A DNA stretch of 64,000 nt from Fistulifera solaris. Lineage: Eukaryota; Bacillariophyta; Bacillariophyceae; Naviculales; Stauroneidaceae. Position 1 is the first letter of the stretch; each line of letters begins with the position of its first letter. The position numbers and the translations under genes were made by a program. The DNA lies in contig AP026130.1 of NCBI GenBank assembly GCA_030295235.1, forward strand, positions 1 to 64,000, read 5' to 3'. Shown here piece by piece: positions 44,167 to 54,994 of this stretch. The notes below the pieces were generated by a model. That model worked only from the letters and a program-made list of their open reading frames with translations, searched no databases and was not told the origin of the DNA.

Positions 44167-44864
44167 TGTTTATGTGTAGATGGGTAAATTGTTCCAGTGC
44201 AAATTTTTGTGAATTGTGAAGACTGCGCAGCAGTTCTTATGGACTAAAAAGTGAACGCAATCAACGGCCTGACGTGTGACGTGGTGCGAAGAATCACCGA
44301 GTAAAAGAGTTTGTGTACAACAAACTCTGCGGAACATTATGGTGTGCTCTCACGGCGAGTACAACCCAGAGAATGACGTAAATAGCGTTCCTTATCGACT
44401 ATCGACCCGTTGGTTGTTAGGTTCGCATTTCGCATTTTAGCTTTATTATAGCATTCGGAGGACAACGAGAGAAGATTGAAGATAATAACAAAGCGCTTCG
44501 CGAAGAATGATGGGAAAGTCCGTCCGAAAACCTAGCTCTAAGTATCATCGTCAGGAAGGAACTTATGAAAAGGAACACAAAATAATGAAGCCAATGCCCT
44601 GTCGTTTTAATAAAAAAAATATGTCAGCTCGACCAAGAGGTATATTGGCTCGACGACGCATTATAGTTAGCATCCAAGACTTGCGCAAATCGAATGCAGT
44701 CTCAATGGGTCTATAGCGACGCCAAATTAGGTAGCGAACAGAATGCGTGGCTGTCGATTTCAAAACTATTCTCCTTTAAAAGCAAAAGAGAGTTCGTGAA
44801 AAAGCATCTCAATCAAAAGTATTTTGGCGCGTTTGACCTGATTTGATTCGACTCCAGCTCCACG
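44167..44864. other. Intergenic, no gene supported
   Basis: About 700 bp. A 69-codon open frame at 44507-44716 is Lys/Arg-rich and has no supporting feature, so I leave it out. Confidence 0.5.
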
Positions 44865-45776
44865 CTACGATAAGTCCTTTCGCAGATACAACAGCGCAAC
44901 GCCATCCACAAAATAGATACTATCTTTCCAGGCCATACCACCATCAAATGTAAAGGGAGTGTCTTCTTTGGGGACGATGCGATAGCCCATGGACTGATAT
45001 AAACGTTGCGCTACCGAATATTGCGCATCGCAATGCAAGTGAAGGCTGGTGCAACCCGTTCGCTGCGCGGCGATTCCTTCGGTCGCGGAAACTAATACCT
45101 TGGCCAGGCCGCGACGTCGGAAGGAGGGTTCGATTAGCAGGTTACCGATCCACGCTTCCATAGGTGTCCCAGTAACCTGACAATACATCCTTTTGAGTGG
45201 TAACGGAATCGGGACGGCAGGAGGAATGCGGTCGGGTAGCACTGGCTGCCAACTCACTTCAATCATTCCTATGACACGCGGTGTTGATTGTTGACACGTG
45301 TGCTGAGTCGCCACAAGTATCGTATGATCTTTTTCAAGTACGGACGAGTCGAGAACTAATTTCATACGCATCGTACTGTCAATCAACCGTTGCAACCACC
45401 ATTGATCGAGCTGATCGGCAAAATTGGTCCGATTCTTCTTTCCGTATTCTTCCATACAAAGGTCAACAATATCATTCAAGTCTTGAATATCCATTTTCTT
45501 TAAAGTGATTGTCGAGTCGTTACTGGCGTTGATGACAAACGGAAGCTGTAAACTAGAAGACGTCAATTGCTTTATTCGCTCCGGTGTAGCGTAGCTGTTC
45601 GATATTCTTTGACGCTGTTCTTCTCGTGCTCGAAAGAAAAGGCAGCGTTGCGTCGTTTCCTTCCGCTTTTCTCGATTGAAAGAAACAAAAGAGGAGGGTT
45701 GTTGCGGTAGCAGAAAAGCATCATGAAGAATGCACTGACTCAAGAGAACGAACAGTATTCTCAGAAGAGGAGTCAT
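44865..45776 (-). CDS. Plastid-type GNAT acetyltransferase, copy 1
   Basis: 303 aa from ATG 45776; the frame is open farther upstream, but the signal peptide begins here (MTPLLRILFVLLSQCILHDA). A signal peptide with F next to the cut (FLLPQQ) suggests plastid import. After a linker with ISNSYATPERIKQL, the GNAT fold starts at ~residue 85 (TITLKKMDIQDLNDIVDLCM) and carries the acetyl-CoA loop as RRRGLAKVLV with NLLIEPSFRRRG ahead of it. The GNAT enzymes move an acetyl group from acetyl-CoA to an amine; the target is unknown. Closely related to the gene at 46856-47797. Intact. Confidence 0.85.
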   Translation of the reverse strand: MTPLLRILFVLLSQCILHDAFLLPQQPSSFVSFNREKRKETTQRCLFFRAREEQRQRISNSYATPERIKQLTSSSLQLPFVINASNDSTITLKKMDIQDLNDIVDLCMEEYGKKNRTNFADQLDQWWLQRLIDSTMRMKLVLDSSVLEKDHTILVATQHTCQQSTPRVIGMIEVSWQPVLPDRIPPAVPIPLPLKRMYCQVTGTPMEAWIGNLLIEPSFRRRGLAKVLVSATEGIAAQRTGCTSLHLHCDAQYSVAQRLYQSMGYRIVPKEDTPFTFDGGMAWKDSIYFVDGVALLYLRKDLS

Positions 45777-46193
45777 GATTGTTTTATTTTTTGTTTCTTC
45801 CTTCGCGGGGGCCGACAGGTGGATTTCAGTACAGCGACCACGAATAGTACCGTTGATAATTATCGATGAATCGATTGGGAATGTTATAAGCAATAAGCAA
45901 CAACGAAAGAGGATTTTGACGGTTGTGTATTACTGAGTAATTGCATCGATCGCACGCGTTTCCATACAACGCGCATAAGAAACAATGCGAGCTACAGTGT
46001 GTCCCGTAACAAGAATTAATGGCTATGTTTCAAAAAGTAGACTACTGACTGCAAGATTGCAAATTAGTTAGTCACGAGTTGTGACTTTCCCGACTCAAAC
46101 TTTAGGGCGAATAGGAAATACCTAGTTTACAAACGGTGATAGAAATAGATTTCGTAATTTGTTTTTGCAGTGCATTGCTGCATTTAGCACGCT
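45777..46193. other. Intergenic, no gene seen
   Basis: About 415 bp between the first GNAT gene's start and the 3' end of the DUF285 fragment. No feature supported. Confidence 0.5.
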
Positions 46194-46845
46194 CTACAAA
46201 AAGAAGCCGTTCGAGGGAGTACTTTGCTGAGCGCAACTTGTGCCAGTGAGTTTTAAGTGCCCCAGTCGCGACATCCTTCCACGCGCAAAGATGTTGATCG
46301 AAAGTCGGCGCATTAAAGAACATGTAAGTCATGGAATTGGCTGAAGCCGTGTCCCAATCAGCAATGTCTTGGTTGAAGGCCAAGGCGTTCGTAAACATGG
46401 CCGACATGCTGGTAACCTTTTCCGTATCCCAATCGCTTATATCCTGATTGACCAAAAACATGGTTTCCATAGTGGTGACTGCATTTGTGTTCCAATCACC
46501 AATGTCTTGTTTGAAGGCCGAAGCTTCGGAAATCATGCTACGCATGTTGGTGAACTTTCCCGTATCCCATCCGCCAATGTCTTGATTAAATGCTACCGCA
46601 CCATCGAACATCCCAGCCATATCCGTGACTTTTGGCGGTGTTCCATTTACTGATATCTTGGTCAAAAGCGGCTGCGTCGTGAAACATCGAAGCCATCGTC
46701 AGCACGGACGACGTATCAACTGAAAAGCGTGGCTCTTGATTCCGAATCTTCTCTGCTTTAGAAACAAAAAGACTTCCTGGAGCTGACTTCTGTCGTAATG
46801 ACTTCACGGAAGACAGTGTTGACCAAAAGTATATCGGTGCTTCTG
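46194..46845 (-). pseudogene. DUF285 (BspA-type) repeat fragment
   Basis: The minus-strand text has six or so units of the DUF285 repeat: MFHDAAAFDQDISKWNT, MFDGAVAFNQDIGGWDT, ASAFKQDIGDWNT, MFLVNQDISDWDT, MFTNALAFNQDIADWDT and MFFNAPTFDQHLCAW. Diatoms carry many such proteins, usually long and surface-exposed. Here the frame has two one-base disturbances (A4 runs at 46630-46633 and 46251-46254, minus strand), and the upstream side lacks an ATG; the open frame starts after a stop and reaches to 46856. One unit is also short. A remnant lacking its N-terminus is the simplest reading, though the two frame changes may be assembly errors. It sits between the two GNAT copies. Confidence 0.65.
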
Positions 46846-46855
46846 GTATGATTAT

Positions 46856-47797
46856 TTAATACTTCGACTCAATAGTCCCACGCCACGAAAAGTCTTTTCG
46901 TAAATGCAAAAGCGCAATTCCGTCAATAAAGTAAATACAATCTTCCCAGGCAATATCGCCATCAAATGTAAGCGGAGTGTTTTCTTTGGAAACAATGCGA
47001 AATTCCATGGATTGATACAACCGTTTCGCTGCCGGATACAGAAAATCGCAATGCAAGTGAAGGCTGGTGCAACCAGTACGCTGTGTGGCTATACCTTCTG
47101 TGGCGGCAACTAATAATTTAGCCAAACCGCGACGTCGAAAGGAGGGCTCGATCCACAGATTGCTGACCCATACTTCCATGGGTGTTCCAGTAAACTGACA
47201 ATAGATCCTTTTCAGCAATAACGGGATCGGCACAGCGGAAGGAAGGCGGTGGGGCAGCACTGGTTGCCAACTCAATTCAATCCTTCCAATGACACGCGAA
47301 GTTGATTGTTGAAAAGTGTGCTGAGTTACCACAAAAACGGTGTAATCTTTTTCGAGTGGAGAAGCGTCAAGCGCTAACTTCATGCGCATCGTGCTTTTTA
47401 AGACTAATTGCCACCACCATTGATAGAGATGTTCGGCCAACTTTGTACCATCTTTCATTCCGTAGTCTCTCATACGTAGGTCAACGATAGCATTCAAGTC
47501 TTGAGGCTCCATTTTCCGTACAGTTATTGTCGAGTTGTCATTGGCGTCGATGACGAATGGAAGCTGCAATTGAGAAGATGCCAATTGCTGAATTCGCTCC
47601 GGTGTGGCGTAGCTGTTCGATATTTGTTGTCGCTGTTCTTCTCTCGCTCGAAAGAAAAGTGAGCATTGTGTTTTTGCGGTTAGATTTCCGTGAAAAACAG
47701 ATTGATAAGAGAATTCGCGTGGCACTTGGAAAGCGTCGTGACGAATGCACTGAACCAACAAAATAAACAAAATATTCCGAAGAGGAGGAGGAGTCAT
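46856..47797 (-). CDS. Plastid-type GNAT acetyltransferase, copy 2
   Basis: 313 aa from ATG 47797, chosen for the signal peptide (MTPPPLRNILFILLVQCIRH, then DAFQVP). It aligns over its whole length with the gene at 44865-45776, sharing REEQRQQISNSYATPERIQQ, SFRRRGLAKLLV and RTGCTSLHLHCD. The mature part has the acetyl-CoA loop RRRGLAKLL and a GNAT fold with a conserved C-terminal part. Differences are spread evenly, as expected of a not very recent duplication. The frame open above 47797 has no signal and is not used. Substrate unknown. Confidence 0.85.
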   Translation of the reverse strand: MTPPPLRNILFILLVQCIRHDAFQVPREFSYQSVFHGNLTAKTQCSLFFRAREEQRQQISNSYATPERIQQLASSQLQLPFVIDANDNSTITVRKMEPQDLNAIVDLRMRDYGMKDGTKLAEHLYQWWWQLVLKSTMRMKLALDASPLEKDYTVFVVTQHTFQQSTSRVIGRIELSWQPVLPHRLPSAVPIPLLLKRIYCQFTGTPMEVWVSNLWIEPSFRRRGLAKLLVAATEGIATQRTGCTSLHLHCDFLYPAAKRLYQSMEFRIVSKENTPLTFDGDIAWEDCIYFIDGIALLHLRKDFSWRGTIESKY

Positions 47798-48435
47798 GTT
47801 CTTCTTGTTTCTCGCGAAGCCGACCAGTTGCTCTTTAGAAGTAGAGCGTGAGATAGCCTTATCGATTATCAAATGGGTCAATTGATTGATTGCTATTGTT
47901 ATTGCAATCCAATCTAAATAAGGTCGCAGCACCGCCTCAAATATGAATACGCATGAAAACCGTAGCTGTTTCGTTGCAGTGGTTGACTGCAGCCTCTCTA
48001 AAAAGTGAGCAGAATTCGAGTCATGAATTGCGCTCAAAGCGCGATGCTCACACAATTTCACCCTGCCTGGTACCGACCCCGACTTTTCAGCGGATGATGT
48101 ACAAAACGGACCTCTATTAGTCTAATGAGCTTGCGAGAATCATTCACGATAAAACTTAGCTTCACGGATCAATAAAATAACAAAAGAAAGAATGAGCGAC
48201 TTCAAAAGCAAGGCTCGTTTAGCAAGACACTGCTGACCGTACCGGGTATTGGTGTATCGTGAGACTGTCGGCCGGATTAGGGACACCTGCGTGCCAAGAC
48301 ATCGACCAAGACGATTTTTGAAAGTAAGCTGTGAGCTGTAAATGCCGCAGAAGCTAATTGCATACTTATAAAGACTAATGATACCTCGAAGGGAGCATGA
48401 ATGTGTTTTCTGCTTTGAAAACACGACACCTTGGA
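47798..48435. other. Intergenic, no gene seen
   Basis: About 640 bp between the second GNAT gene and the CorA-like gene; no supported features. Confidence 0.5.
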
Positions 48436-50229
48436 TTATTCCGAGAAGAGAGTAGCAAGACTCGGAATGGTTTGCGTTCGCACCAACAGAAAGAAGATCA
48501 AACATCCCATCAAGGAAGTTCCTGCCATGGTGCCTGTTACAATATCTCGGAACGCCGTGCCATTCTCTTCCATATGATTCGGCACATTCATTCCGACAAA
48601 ACTACCCACCAATGCAGCGCACGTAATACACAGTGTAAACACGCTAATCACCATGTTGGCAAACAGGAGTCGGTTTCGAACGGAATCTTGTTTCTGATTG
48701 ACGAGTTCGGCTGCCGAATCAATCTGTCCTTGAATCAAATGAAGCGAGTTAGTTAAACTCAACGCCGTTTGCAAATAAGATTCCAAGATAAGTTCGGGCT
48801 CGTCGGATTCTTCGTCTAACACTTCTTGTGATACGGGATATAGGAATCGCTCTGGGTGTGTAATCAATCGGCTGAGATTCATCAACGCCATGTCTTCATC
48901 TTCATCCAAGACGCGATCCAGCGACTGCACAAATCCTTTGACACGGGAGGACATTTCTCGAACCGCATCCTTGACGGCACGAATAATTGTGAGAGGATCA
49001 TCGGAGTAAGAGTTCTTTGGATGCAACAATCGATGAATGTAGTTCATGGAAGCCTCTTGCAATTCAAACGTATCCGATGCTAACAAATTGCTGATAACAT
49101 TCAAGACGGCATCAACGCATTGCAGTTCAAAAGGCAAATCGACCCATTTGTTGTCCTTGATGTCCATCCATTCGCTGGCTTCCAATGTCGGATGGATATC
49201 ATGATCATCGCTGTTGGTGTCTAGTAGATCACTGTCTTTTGAATGCAAACTACCACTTAGTGTCGTGGCTGTAGGAGCACCAGTGTCTTCCGTCATCCCT
49301 CCCGACGGCATGTATTTATTCAACAGGTTGGACTTGTTGTTGCCGTGACCGCTAACGCTGACGGGATCCATGGAAGGGGGATTGCCATGCGAAATAGCAT
49401 TGTTCTCGTTGTCACTTTCGGCGTCATTCCAGAAACTACTGTGCATGGCATCACCTCCACCGTGCAGACGTGTTTCCAATTGCACCAAGACCGAGTCGGC
49501 GCCATCGGGCACAATGACCAACAATCGGTCTCGCAAAACGATTGCTCGAAGCGGATCGAAATTCAGTAACATGACATGGCGTCGCACGATGAGCTCGGGC
49601 TCATTCGATGCACTGAAGGGTGTCACCAATCGACGCATATCACGGGGATGCAAATATCCTCCGAGACGTTCGCGATAAGTGGGGTTGGAAGTGCGTTCGG
49701 TACCCGAACTGACACGAGGATTCTCGTTGGTGGATGCCGCACGACGTCGTTGGGGCAATTTCTTCGGTTTCGCGGCCGGTGGCAAAAGTCCGAGAGGGAC
49801 AGGTGTCACCAAGGCATCGCCCAAGTTGATAGATGGCTCAATATTGCTACTATCGGAAGCAACCCGCATGACCGATTTTTGCGGAGACATCGAGCGTGCT
49901 ACCGGTGCATCGTTGCCTTCGTCTTGTGCGGACGATGTCTGTGTAATACATTTTAAAACATGCTTATACAAAGTCCTGACACTCCAGGCAAAATATTGTC
50001 GACTTCCATTTTGATGCAATTCGAGAACCAATAACTCTTCTAAGCGCTCATTTAGTCCTTCTACAGCAGAAGAAGTCTGTCGAGCCGGAGGAGGTTGTGA
50101 CCAAGCTAAACTGCGTTTTAAATGATGTAAATTGTGCAAGGTATCCCAGGGTCGCGGAGGTGCCGCGTGGTGATCGCCATCATTTTGATGATGCTTCGAA
50201 AAAAGAGTGCGTCGCTTCAATGCTTGCAT
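48436..50229 (-). CDS. CorA-like magnesium/metal ion transporter
   Basis: 597 aa from ATG 50229, intact. The C-terminus holds two membrane helices (FANMVISVFTLCITCAALVG and a second near LMGCLIFFLLV) and the GMN motif (VGMNVPNHMEENG), the selectivity filter of the CorA/Mrs2/Alr1 superfamily. The long cytosolic part includes RRHVMLLNFDPLRAIVLRDR, LLVIVPDG and an alpha-helical region with LNVISNLLASDTFELQEASM. A Ser/Pro-rich insert (~residues 110-175) and an Asp/Ser-rich one (~275-360) are disordered. In this superfamily the protein is a pentameric Mg channel. Location is not clear: no typical transit peptide, so plasma membrane, vacuole or mitochondrial membrane. Diverges from the repeat block at 50.6 kb. 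Confidence 0.88.
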   Translation of the reverse strand: MQALKRRTLFSKHHQNDGDHHAAPPRPWDTLHNLHHLKRSLAWSQPPPARQTSSAVEGLNERLEELLVLELHQNGSRQYFAWSVRTLYKHVLKCITQTSSAQDEGNDAPVARSMSPQKSVMRVASDSSNIEPSINLGDALVTPVPLGLLPPAAKPKKLPQRRRAASTNENPRVSSGTERTSNPTYRERLGGYLHPRDMRRLVTPFSASNEPELIVRRHVMLLNFDPLRAIVLRDRLLVIVPDGADSVLVQLETRLHGGGDAMHSSFWNDAESDNENNAISHGNPPSMDPVSVSGHGNNKSNLLNKYMPSGGMTEDTGAPTATTLSGSLHSKDSDLLDTNSDDHDIHPTLEASEWMDIKDNKWVDLPFELQCVDAVLNVISNLLASDTFELQEASMNYIHRLLHPKNSYSDDPLTIIRAVKDAVREMSSRVKGFVQSLDRVLDEDEDMALMNLSRLITHPERFLYPVSQEVLDEESDEPELILESYLQTALSLTNSLHLIQGQIDSAAELVNQKQDSVRNRLLFANMVISVFTLCITCAALVGSFVGMNVPNHMEENGTAFRDIVTGTMAGTSLMGCLIFFLLVRTQTIPSLATLFSE

Positions 50230-50601
50230 TTTGAGTCGTTGCTATTTAGAGAGCTTTCATCAACATCTAGAAGTAACGCGCGTTTATTTGTTTGTCATGA
50301 CAAGCACCAAGATTCATTATCGCGCTCGCTTTGTTTTTGTTGTTGTTGTCTTTGCTGCTGCGCATCGCGTGGTGCTTGCTGCTGACTATAACGAAAACTG
50401 TAGTCAGTTATCAAAATTGATAAAATTCCTAGGAGGCCAACGTGAAACACACGTAGACTTACGATGCAATGCATCTTTCTTCATTTTCGGGTTTGCGGTC
50501 CATCGTTTCAGTCAAATGAATGTCGCATACCTTAAAGTACCAGGTACGTTGGTGAAGAAGATGAAGGTCTTCTTTGCGGTAATGAGACTTGAGAATTAAC
50601 A
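50230..50601. other. Intergenic, no gene seen
   Basis: About 370 bp upstream of the CorA-like gene; the open frame at 50207-50599 on the plus strand is AT-rich and I do not call it. Confidence 0.5.
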
Positions 50602-51445
50602 TCAAAATATCCGGGTTCCCCTCTGTCGATAAATTTCGCTACGAGAGCTACGGGAATTTACGTAGATATTCGAAGCGTTGCAACATCCGCTTCATCAACG
50701 TTTTGTTTCCAAACAGCAGGCTTTCATTACTTCCTCAGTCGAGGCCAATACGGTGGACAAGGAAACGTTGACGTCTGTGCACTGTAGATTCAAGAATTGG
50801 ATGATGTCGAATTGTTCAATGTCCGGGTCTCCCTGCAGAGATAAATTTCCTACGGCGGCTACGTATAATACGCGTAGGCGCTGGAACCGTTGTATCTTTC
50901 TTATATTCCATGTTTCAGTGATAAATCAAAGTCGATTTTTGTTTCTTGGCTCGCATGAACAATGATGGGCAAAGTATTGTTGACATTGGTGTCGAAAAGA
51001 TGCGAAAAATGGCGTGATCGAAATTGCGCAGTGTCCTGGTATCCCCTCTGTCGATAAATTTCGGTACGAGAGCTACGTGAAATTACGTAGACATTCGAAG
51101 CGTTGCAACATCCGCTTCATCAACGTTTTGTTTCTAAACAGCAGGCTTTCATTACTTCCTGAATCGAGGCCAATACGGGTGACCAAGAAACGTAGGCATC
51201 TGTGTACTAAAGATCTAGTAAATGGATGATGTCGAATTGTTCAATATCCGGGTTCCAGTGCAGAGATAAATTTCCTACGGCGGCTACGTATAATACGCGT
51301 AGACACTGGAACCGTTGTATCTTTCTAATGCCTCATCTTTTATTGTGAAATTTTAGCTCATTGTTGCTTCGTGGTTCGCATAAGCGATGATGTCAATGCT
51401 GTCATTGGTGTCCAAAAGACGCGAAACAAGGTGTCTTGGCTAGCA
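50602..51445 (+). repeat. Tandem pair of a ~425-bp repeat unit
   Basis: Bases 50602-51026 and 51027-51445 are direct copies at a steady offset of 425 bp. Each has two related cassettes: one with CTGTCGATAAATTTC...ACGAGAGCTACG...ACGTAGA (as in the single copy at 22135-22275), and one with GATGTCGAATTGTTCAAT and CCTACGGCGGCTACGTATAA. Both cassettes include short self-complementary TACG/CGTA pieces that can fold into hairpins. No coding frame is supported. From 51446 to 51612 there is nothing more. Confidence 0.85.
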
Positions 51446-51612
51446 ATTTTGATTAAGGACTTAATGGAATCTCAGTCCCGTATAATGAATCGACCGCATT
51501 ATTTTCGATGATGACGAAGACGACGAACGGATGATGATGAAGAACGTTTGATTCAAGATGACATGATCCTTCCATCGCGGTGACTTGTATTATATAAAAA
51601 ACCATCTTATCA

Positions 51613-53282
51613 ATGAGGATGTACCCGCGCCCTTTTCAATTTACGGTTGCAATCACACGGCGTTTTCTCGCGTCAAAATCCCACAAAAAGAAACCTCCAT
51701 CCGTACACCCCCCAAACAAGAAAGCGTCGCCTTCATTGATTATATCTTCTGAACCCAAACTGATCAAACCTCCTTCACTCTCTTACATCAATGTACAATT
51801 ATCGTCGGATCAGACGATTCGAGATTCACAATTCAATCTGCATAACACGAATGATTCCTTGTATTCATTAGAAGAAGCCAGAGATTTGTTCCGTCCTGAT
51901 TTGCATTTACCATCAGCGCCACATTCTTGGGAAGGTTACGAACCGGCAACACCGCTCAGTGATGTTATCACCGCGCTGATTGGTGTCACAGGACGACCTA
52001 TATCGGTCGCAGAGTTCATGCGCATGGCGTTGACACATCCCGAATATGGCTATTACACGCAAGGCAAAACGATGGCGGAAGGAGATGAATTTGATCGAGA
52101 TGATCATGATGATACAAAAGAAGCCGACTATGTGATTGGCGGCGATTTCATTACAGCACCGGAAATATCTCAAATTTTTGGAGAATGTTTGGGGGTTTGG
52201 TATTATACGCAATGGGTTCAACAAGGTAAACCAGACGAATGGCAATGGCTCGAGTGCGGTCCGGGGAAAGGTACTTTGACGGCGGATTTTCTACAATTTG
52301 CGCGTTTGGATGAAGCCTTTCGAAAGTCGTGTCGGGCGGTGCATTTGATCGAAGCCAGTCCGGTTTTGCGTCAAAAGCAACAAGAAACACTGCAAGCGTG
52401 TCAACCGAACATCTCGTTTGTTTTCCATCAATCAACGGAGCAAACAACTGAATCTAAAAATGATATTCATGTCTACTGGCATAATACATGGCAAGAATTT
52501 CGGGAAAGCACCTCATCGCGGTTTACGTTTGCAGTGTGTCAAGAATTTTTAGACGCTCTGCCGGTGTATGCTTTTGAAAAAACTAAGCACGGTTACTGGC
52601 GAGAAAGACTAGTCGATGTTGCTGTGCGTGATGAATTTCTCCAAGATGACGATGATTCGCCTCAACTAGCTGCTATAGAGGCACCTCATGGAGCCAAAAG
52701 ACTCGCTTTCGATTGGTCCTCGCTCCAGAAGCCACTCCTGCACTGAAAACTTTTTTGAAGACTGATGAGCAGGGATACCGTCGTTCTAGTGACACCGCGA
52801 ATATTTCATCAGAAGCCGACAACGATATACCGAGTGGGAGTGTCGTGGAAGTCAGTCCTGAGAGTATTTTCATGGCCAAAGACTTGGCACAAACTATTCA
52901 ATCCATGGGCGGAGCCGCCCTTATCATCGATTACGGACAAGTTGGAACGACTGACACAATTCGCGGGTTCACGCAGCATCGTCAAGTACCTTTCTTATCG
53001 CAACCAGGCCAGGTCGATGTGACAGCCGATGTAGATTTTGGTGCTCTTCGCCACGCCATTCCTGATCAAGCTCACGGACCCGTCGGACAGGGAGAGTTTT
53101 TGATGCGTATGGGTTTGCAAGAGCGGGTTGTGCAATTGCTGGAACGAGATGATGTAACAGACGAACAAGCGGAGGATATCTATCAATCTATGGTCCGATT
53201 GGCGTCTCCGGAAGAAATGGGGACGAAATACAAAGTGATGGGCATTGTCCCAAAAGGGGACGAAACCCCGCCCGGCTTTTGA
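51613..53282 (+). CDS. NDUFAF7: NDUFAF7 (MidA) mitochondrial methyltransferase
   Basis: About 556 aa. N-terminus is basic and Ser/Lys-rich without acidic residues, fitting mitochondrial import. Domain starts near residue 110: RPISVAEFMRMALTHPEYGY, YYTQG, GDFITAPEISQIFGECLGVW, LECGPGKGTLTADFLQ (SAM-binding), HLIEASPVLRQKQ and QEFLDALPVY, and later GGAALIIDYGQV and PGQVDVTADVDFGALR, all hallmarks of the NDUFAF7/MidA family. In animals and plants this enzyme dimethylates an arginine of the complex I subunit NDUFS2 early in assembly. The frame is broken near 52713; one extra T there gives RLAFDLVLAPEATPALKTFL and a clean continuation. I treat it as an assembly error. The loop at 650-700 bp (DDHDDTKEADY) is an insert compared with human. 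Confidence 0.87.
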
Positions 53283-53583
53283 GACGGAAATCAGCATTAC
53301 TCTAGTACTATGCGTTAATACCGGTTGGGTGCGATTTTGCGAACCGTGGCGCTGACGTGCGCCTTTTTTTGACACCTTTCTCATTATCGTCACAATTTTG
53401 TACATCGGTTTCGCCCATTTGCTCGGCTCGTCGATAGCCGATTGACTCCGCAAAAACTTTTCTCGTTGATAGATAGATAAGCGGCTCGTCACGCCGATCG
53501 ACGAAAGATATCGTGTTGAACAATTTCATCCCCGACGCAATAGTCAATTAGAACATAAAGAAGACGATAATATAAATTCAAAA

Positions 53584-54255
53584 ATGAAGCGTCCCAATTC
53601 CAATATCTTCCCTATCCTGTCGGTGTTTCTGTCGTGCTCGGTTTCAAGTGCATTTGTTTTTCCGTCGAAACAGAGACAATCATTATCCACTCTTCAAGTT
53701 GTTTACGACGGTTCAGTCATTAACTTGAGCGATGAAAACTACGTCGAGATTCTTCGCGAAAACAAACCAGTTCTCGTCGAGTAAGTCGCTGTTGTCTGCG
53801 GTCTCATGTCCACCTTCCTATACTATTCTAACAGCCCACCGGTTTCTTACAACTGCAGCATTTTTGCGCCTTGGTGTGGCCCCTGTCGATTGATCGAGCC
53901 AGTGATATCTAGTATTGCTGAAAAATACCAAGATCGCTTGCTCGTTGCTCGGTACGATGTGGAATCCAACAATCCCAACTTTAAAGTGGAACTTGTCATG
54001 CAGCAACATTTGCCACGTAAATTGCCGAGTTTGCTTTTATTCAGGAATGGAAAAGTGACTTGGTCAAGAAGCGGTTTGATTACAGAAGAGAAGCTTGAAT
54101 TGCTGTTGCTCGAACAGCTCGATGCAGCTTCAAGCACAGCAGGTTTCCTCCATTTAGCTAGGCAAGAGAACGACTCTTACATGCTATCCGAATATCAGCG
54201 AATCGAAGAGCCCACATCGCGAAAGCTGCAAGTCGCCATACGGTGGCTCAACTAG
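53584..54255 (+). CDS. Plastid-targeted thioredoxin
   Basis: Exons 53584-53780 and 53859-54255, intron of 78 nt (GTAAGT...TGCAG), in frame, give 197 aa. The signal peptide ends SVSSA before FVFPSK, the classic diatom plastid signature. The thioredoxin fold follows: [40 protein letters not shown] with the redox pair WCGPC, RYDVESNNPNFKVELVMQQH, LPSLLLFRNGKV. The usual cis-Pro loop reads KLPS. A C-terminal extension of about 50 residues (HLARQENDSYMLSEYQRIEE) is longer than in m- or f-type thioredoxins, so an atypical plastid thioredoxin is likely. The upstream gap (53283-53583) holds nothing. Confidence 0.88.
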
Positions 54256-54994
54256 CTTACATATCATTCTGTGCATGTATCTTTTCATTGCAGTTTAACT
54301 AATAGGAGTTTCGCAGCTATCCGATTCTCACGCCAAAATATAAAAAACATGCAACTTTGATTATGTTTATCAACAATTGGAGAAGAAACCCTACCTTCCA
54401 TGGCGTTTATAGGCTAGTTGAAGCTCATGCTAGGTCAAGTGCGCCCTAAACCTAGCTACTCCTATTCATTCACGAGACTCGATCCCTAATCCATGAAAAA
54501 TCAAATGAAATTTTAGTCCCATGTGAACAAAAACAGCAGTCAACGGACCAGGCCCATATGATATGTGTCTTAAGCCCTACATAAAAATTTAGAGTTCAAG
54601 TTCTTTGTTTCACGAGTAGACCATAAATGTAGAAAATGCGACACAAGAAGCTAAGTCGGCAATAAGGTGTAGCTTGACTTTTGACGTTTTAACGCTTGTT
54701 TGTAATAGAATGGTAATAGGGCGTTATTATCTTCTTTTCCGTATATAGTCATAATTGAGTCTTAAATAATAAGTAGAACAATTCAAGCCCAAGTACTGAA
54801 TTTTTGTCATGAAAATGTCGGAGTCGCACTGATGACACTAAGATCCCAATTGAAAAACGCTTTCTTTCCACTCCCACCGCTATTAACTCCCGGTCGGTGA
54901 CTGTACAACTCCGTGATGGTTTTTGAATGACACGGTGAAATGCACACAAATCCTCGATCGGCAAAAGATTCGACAGGCATAGAAAGGAGTCTAA
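54256..54994. other. Intergenic, AT-rich, no gene seen
   Basis: 740 bp of AT-rich sequence with no supported gene or repeat. Confidence 0.55.
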
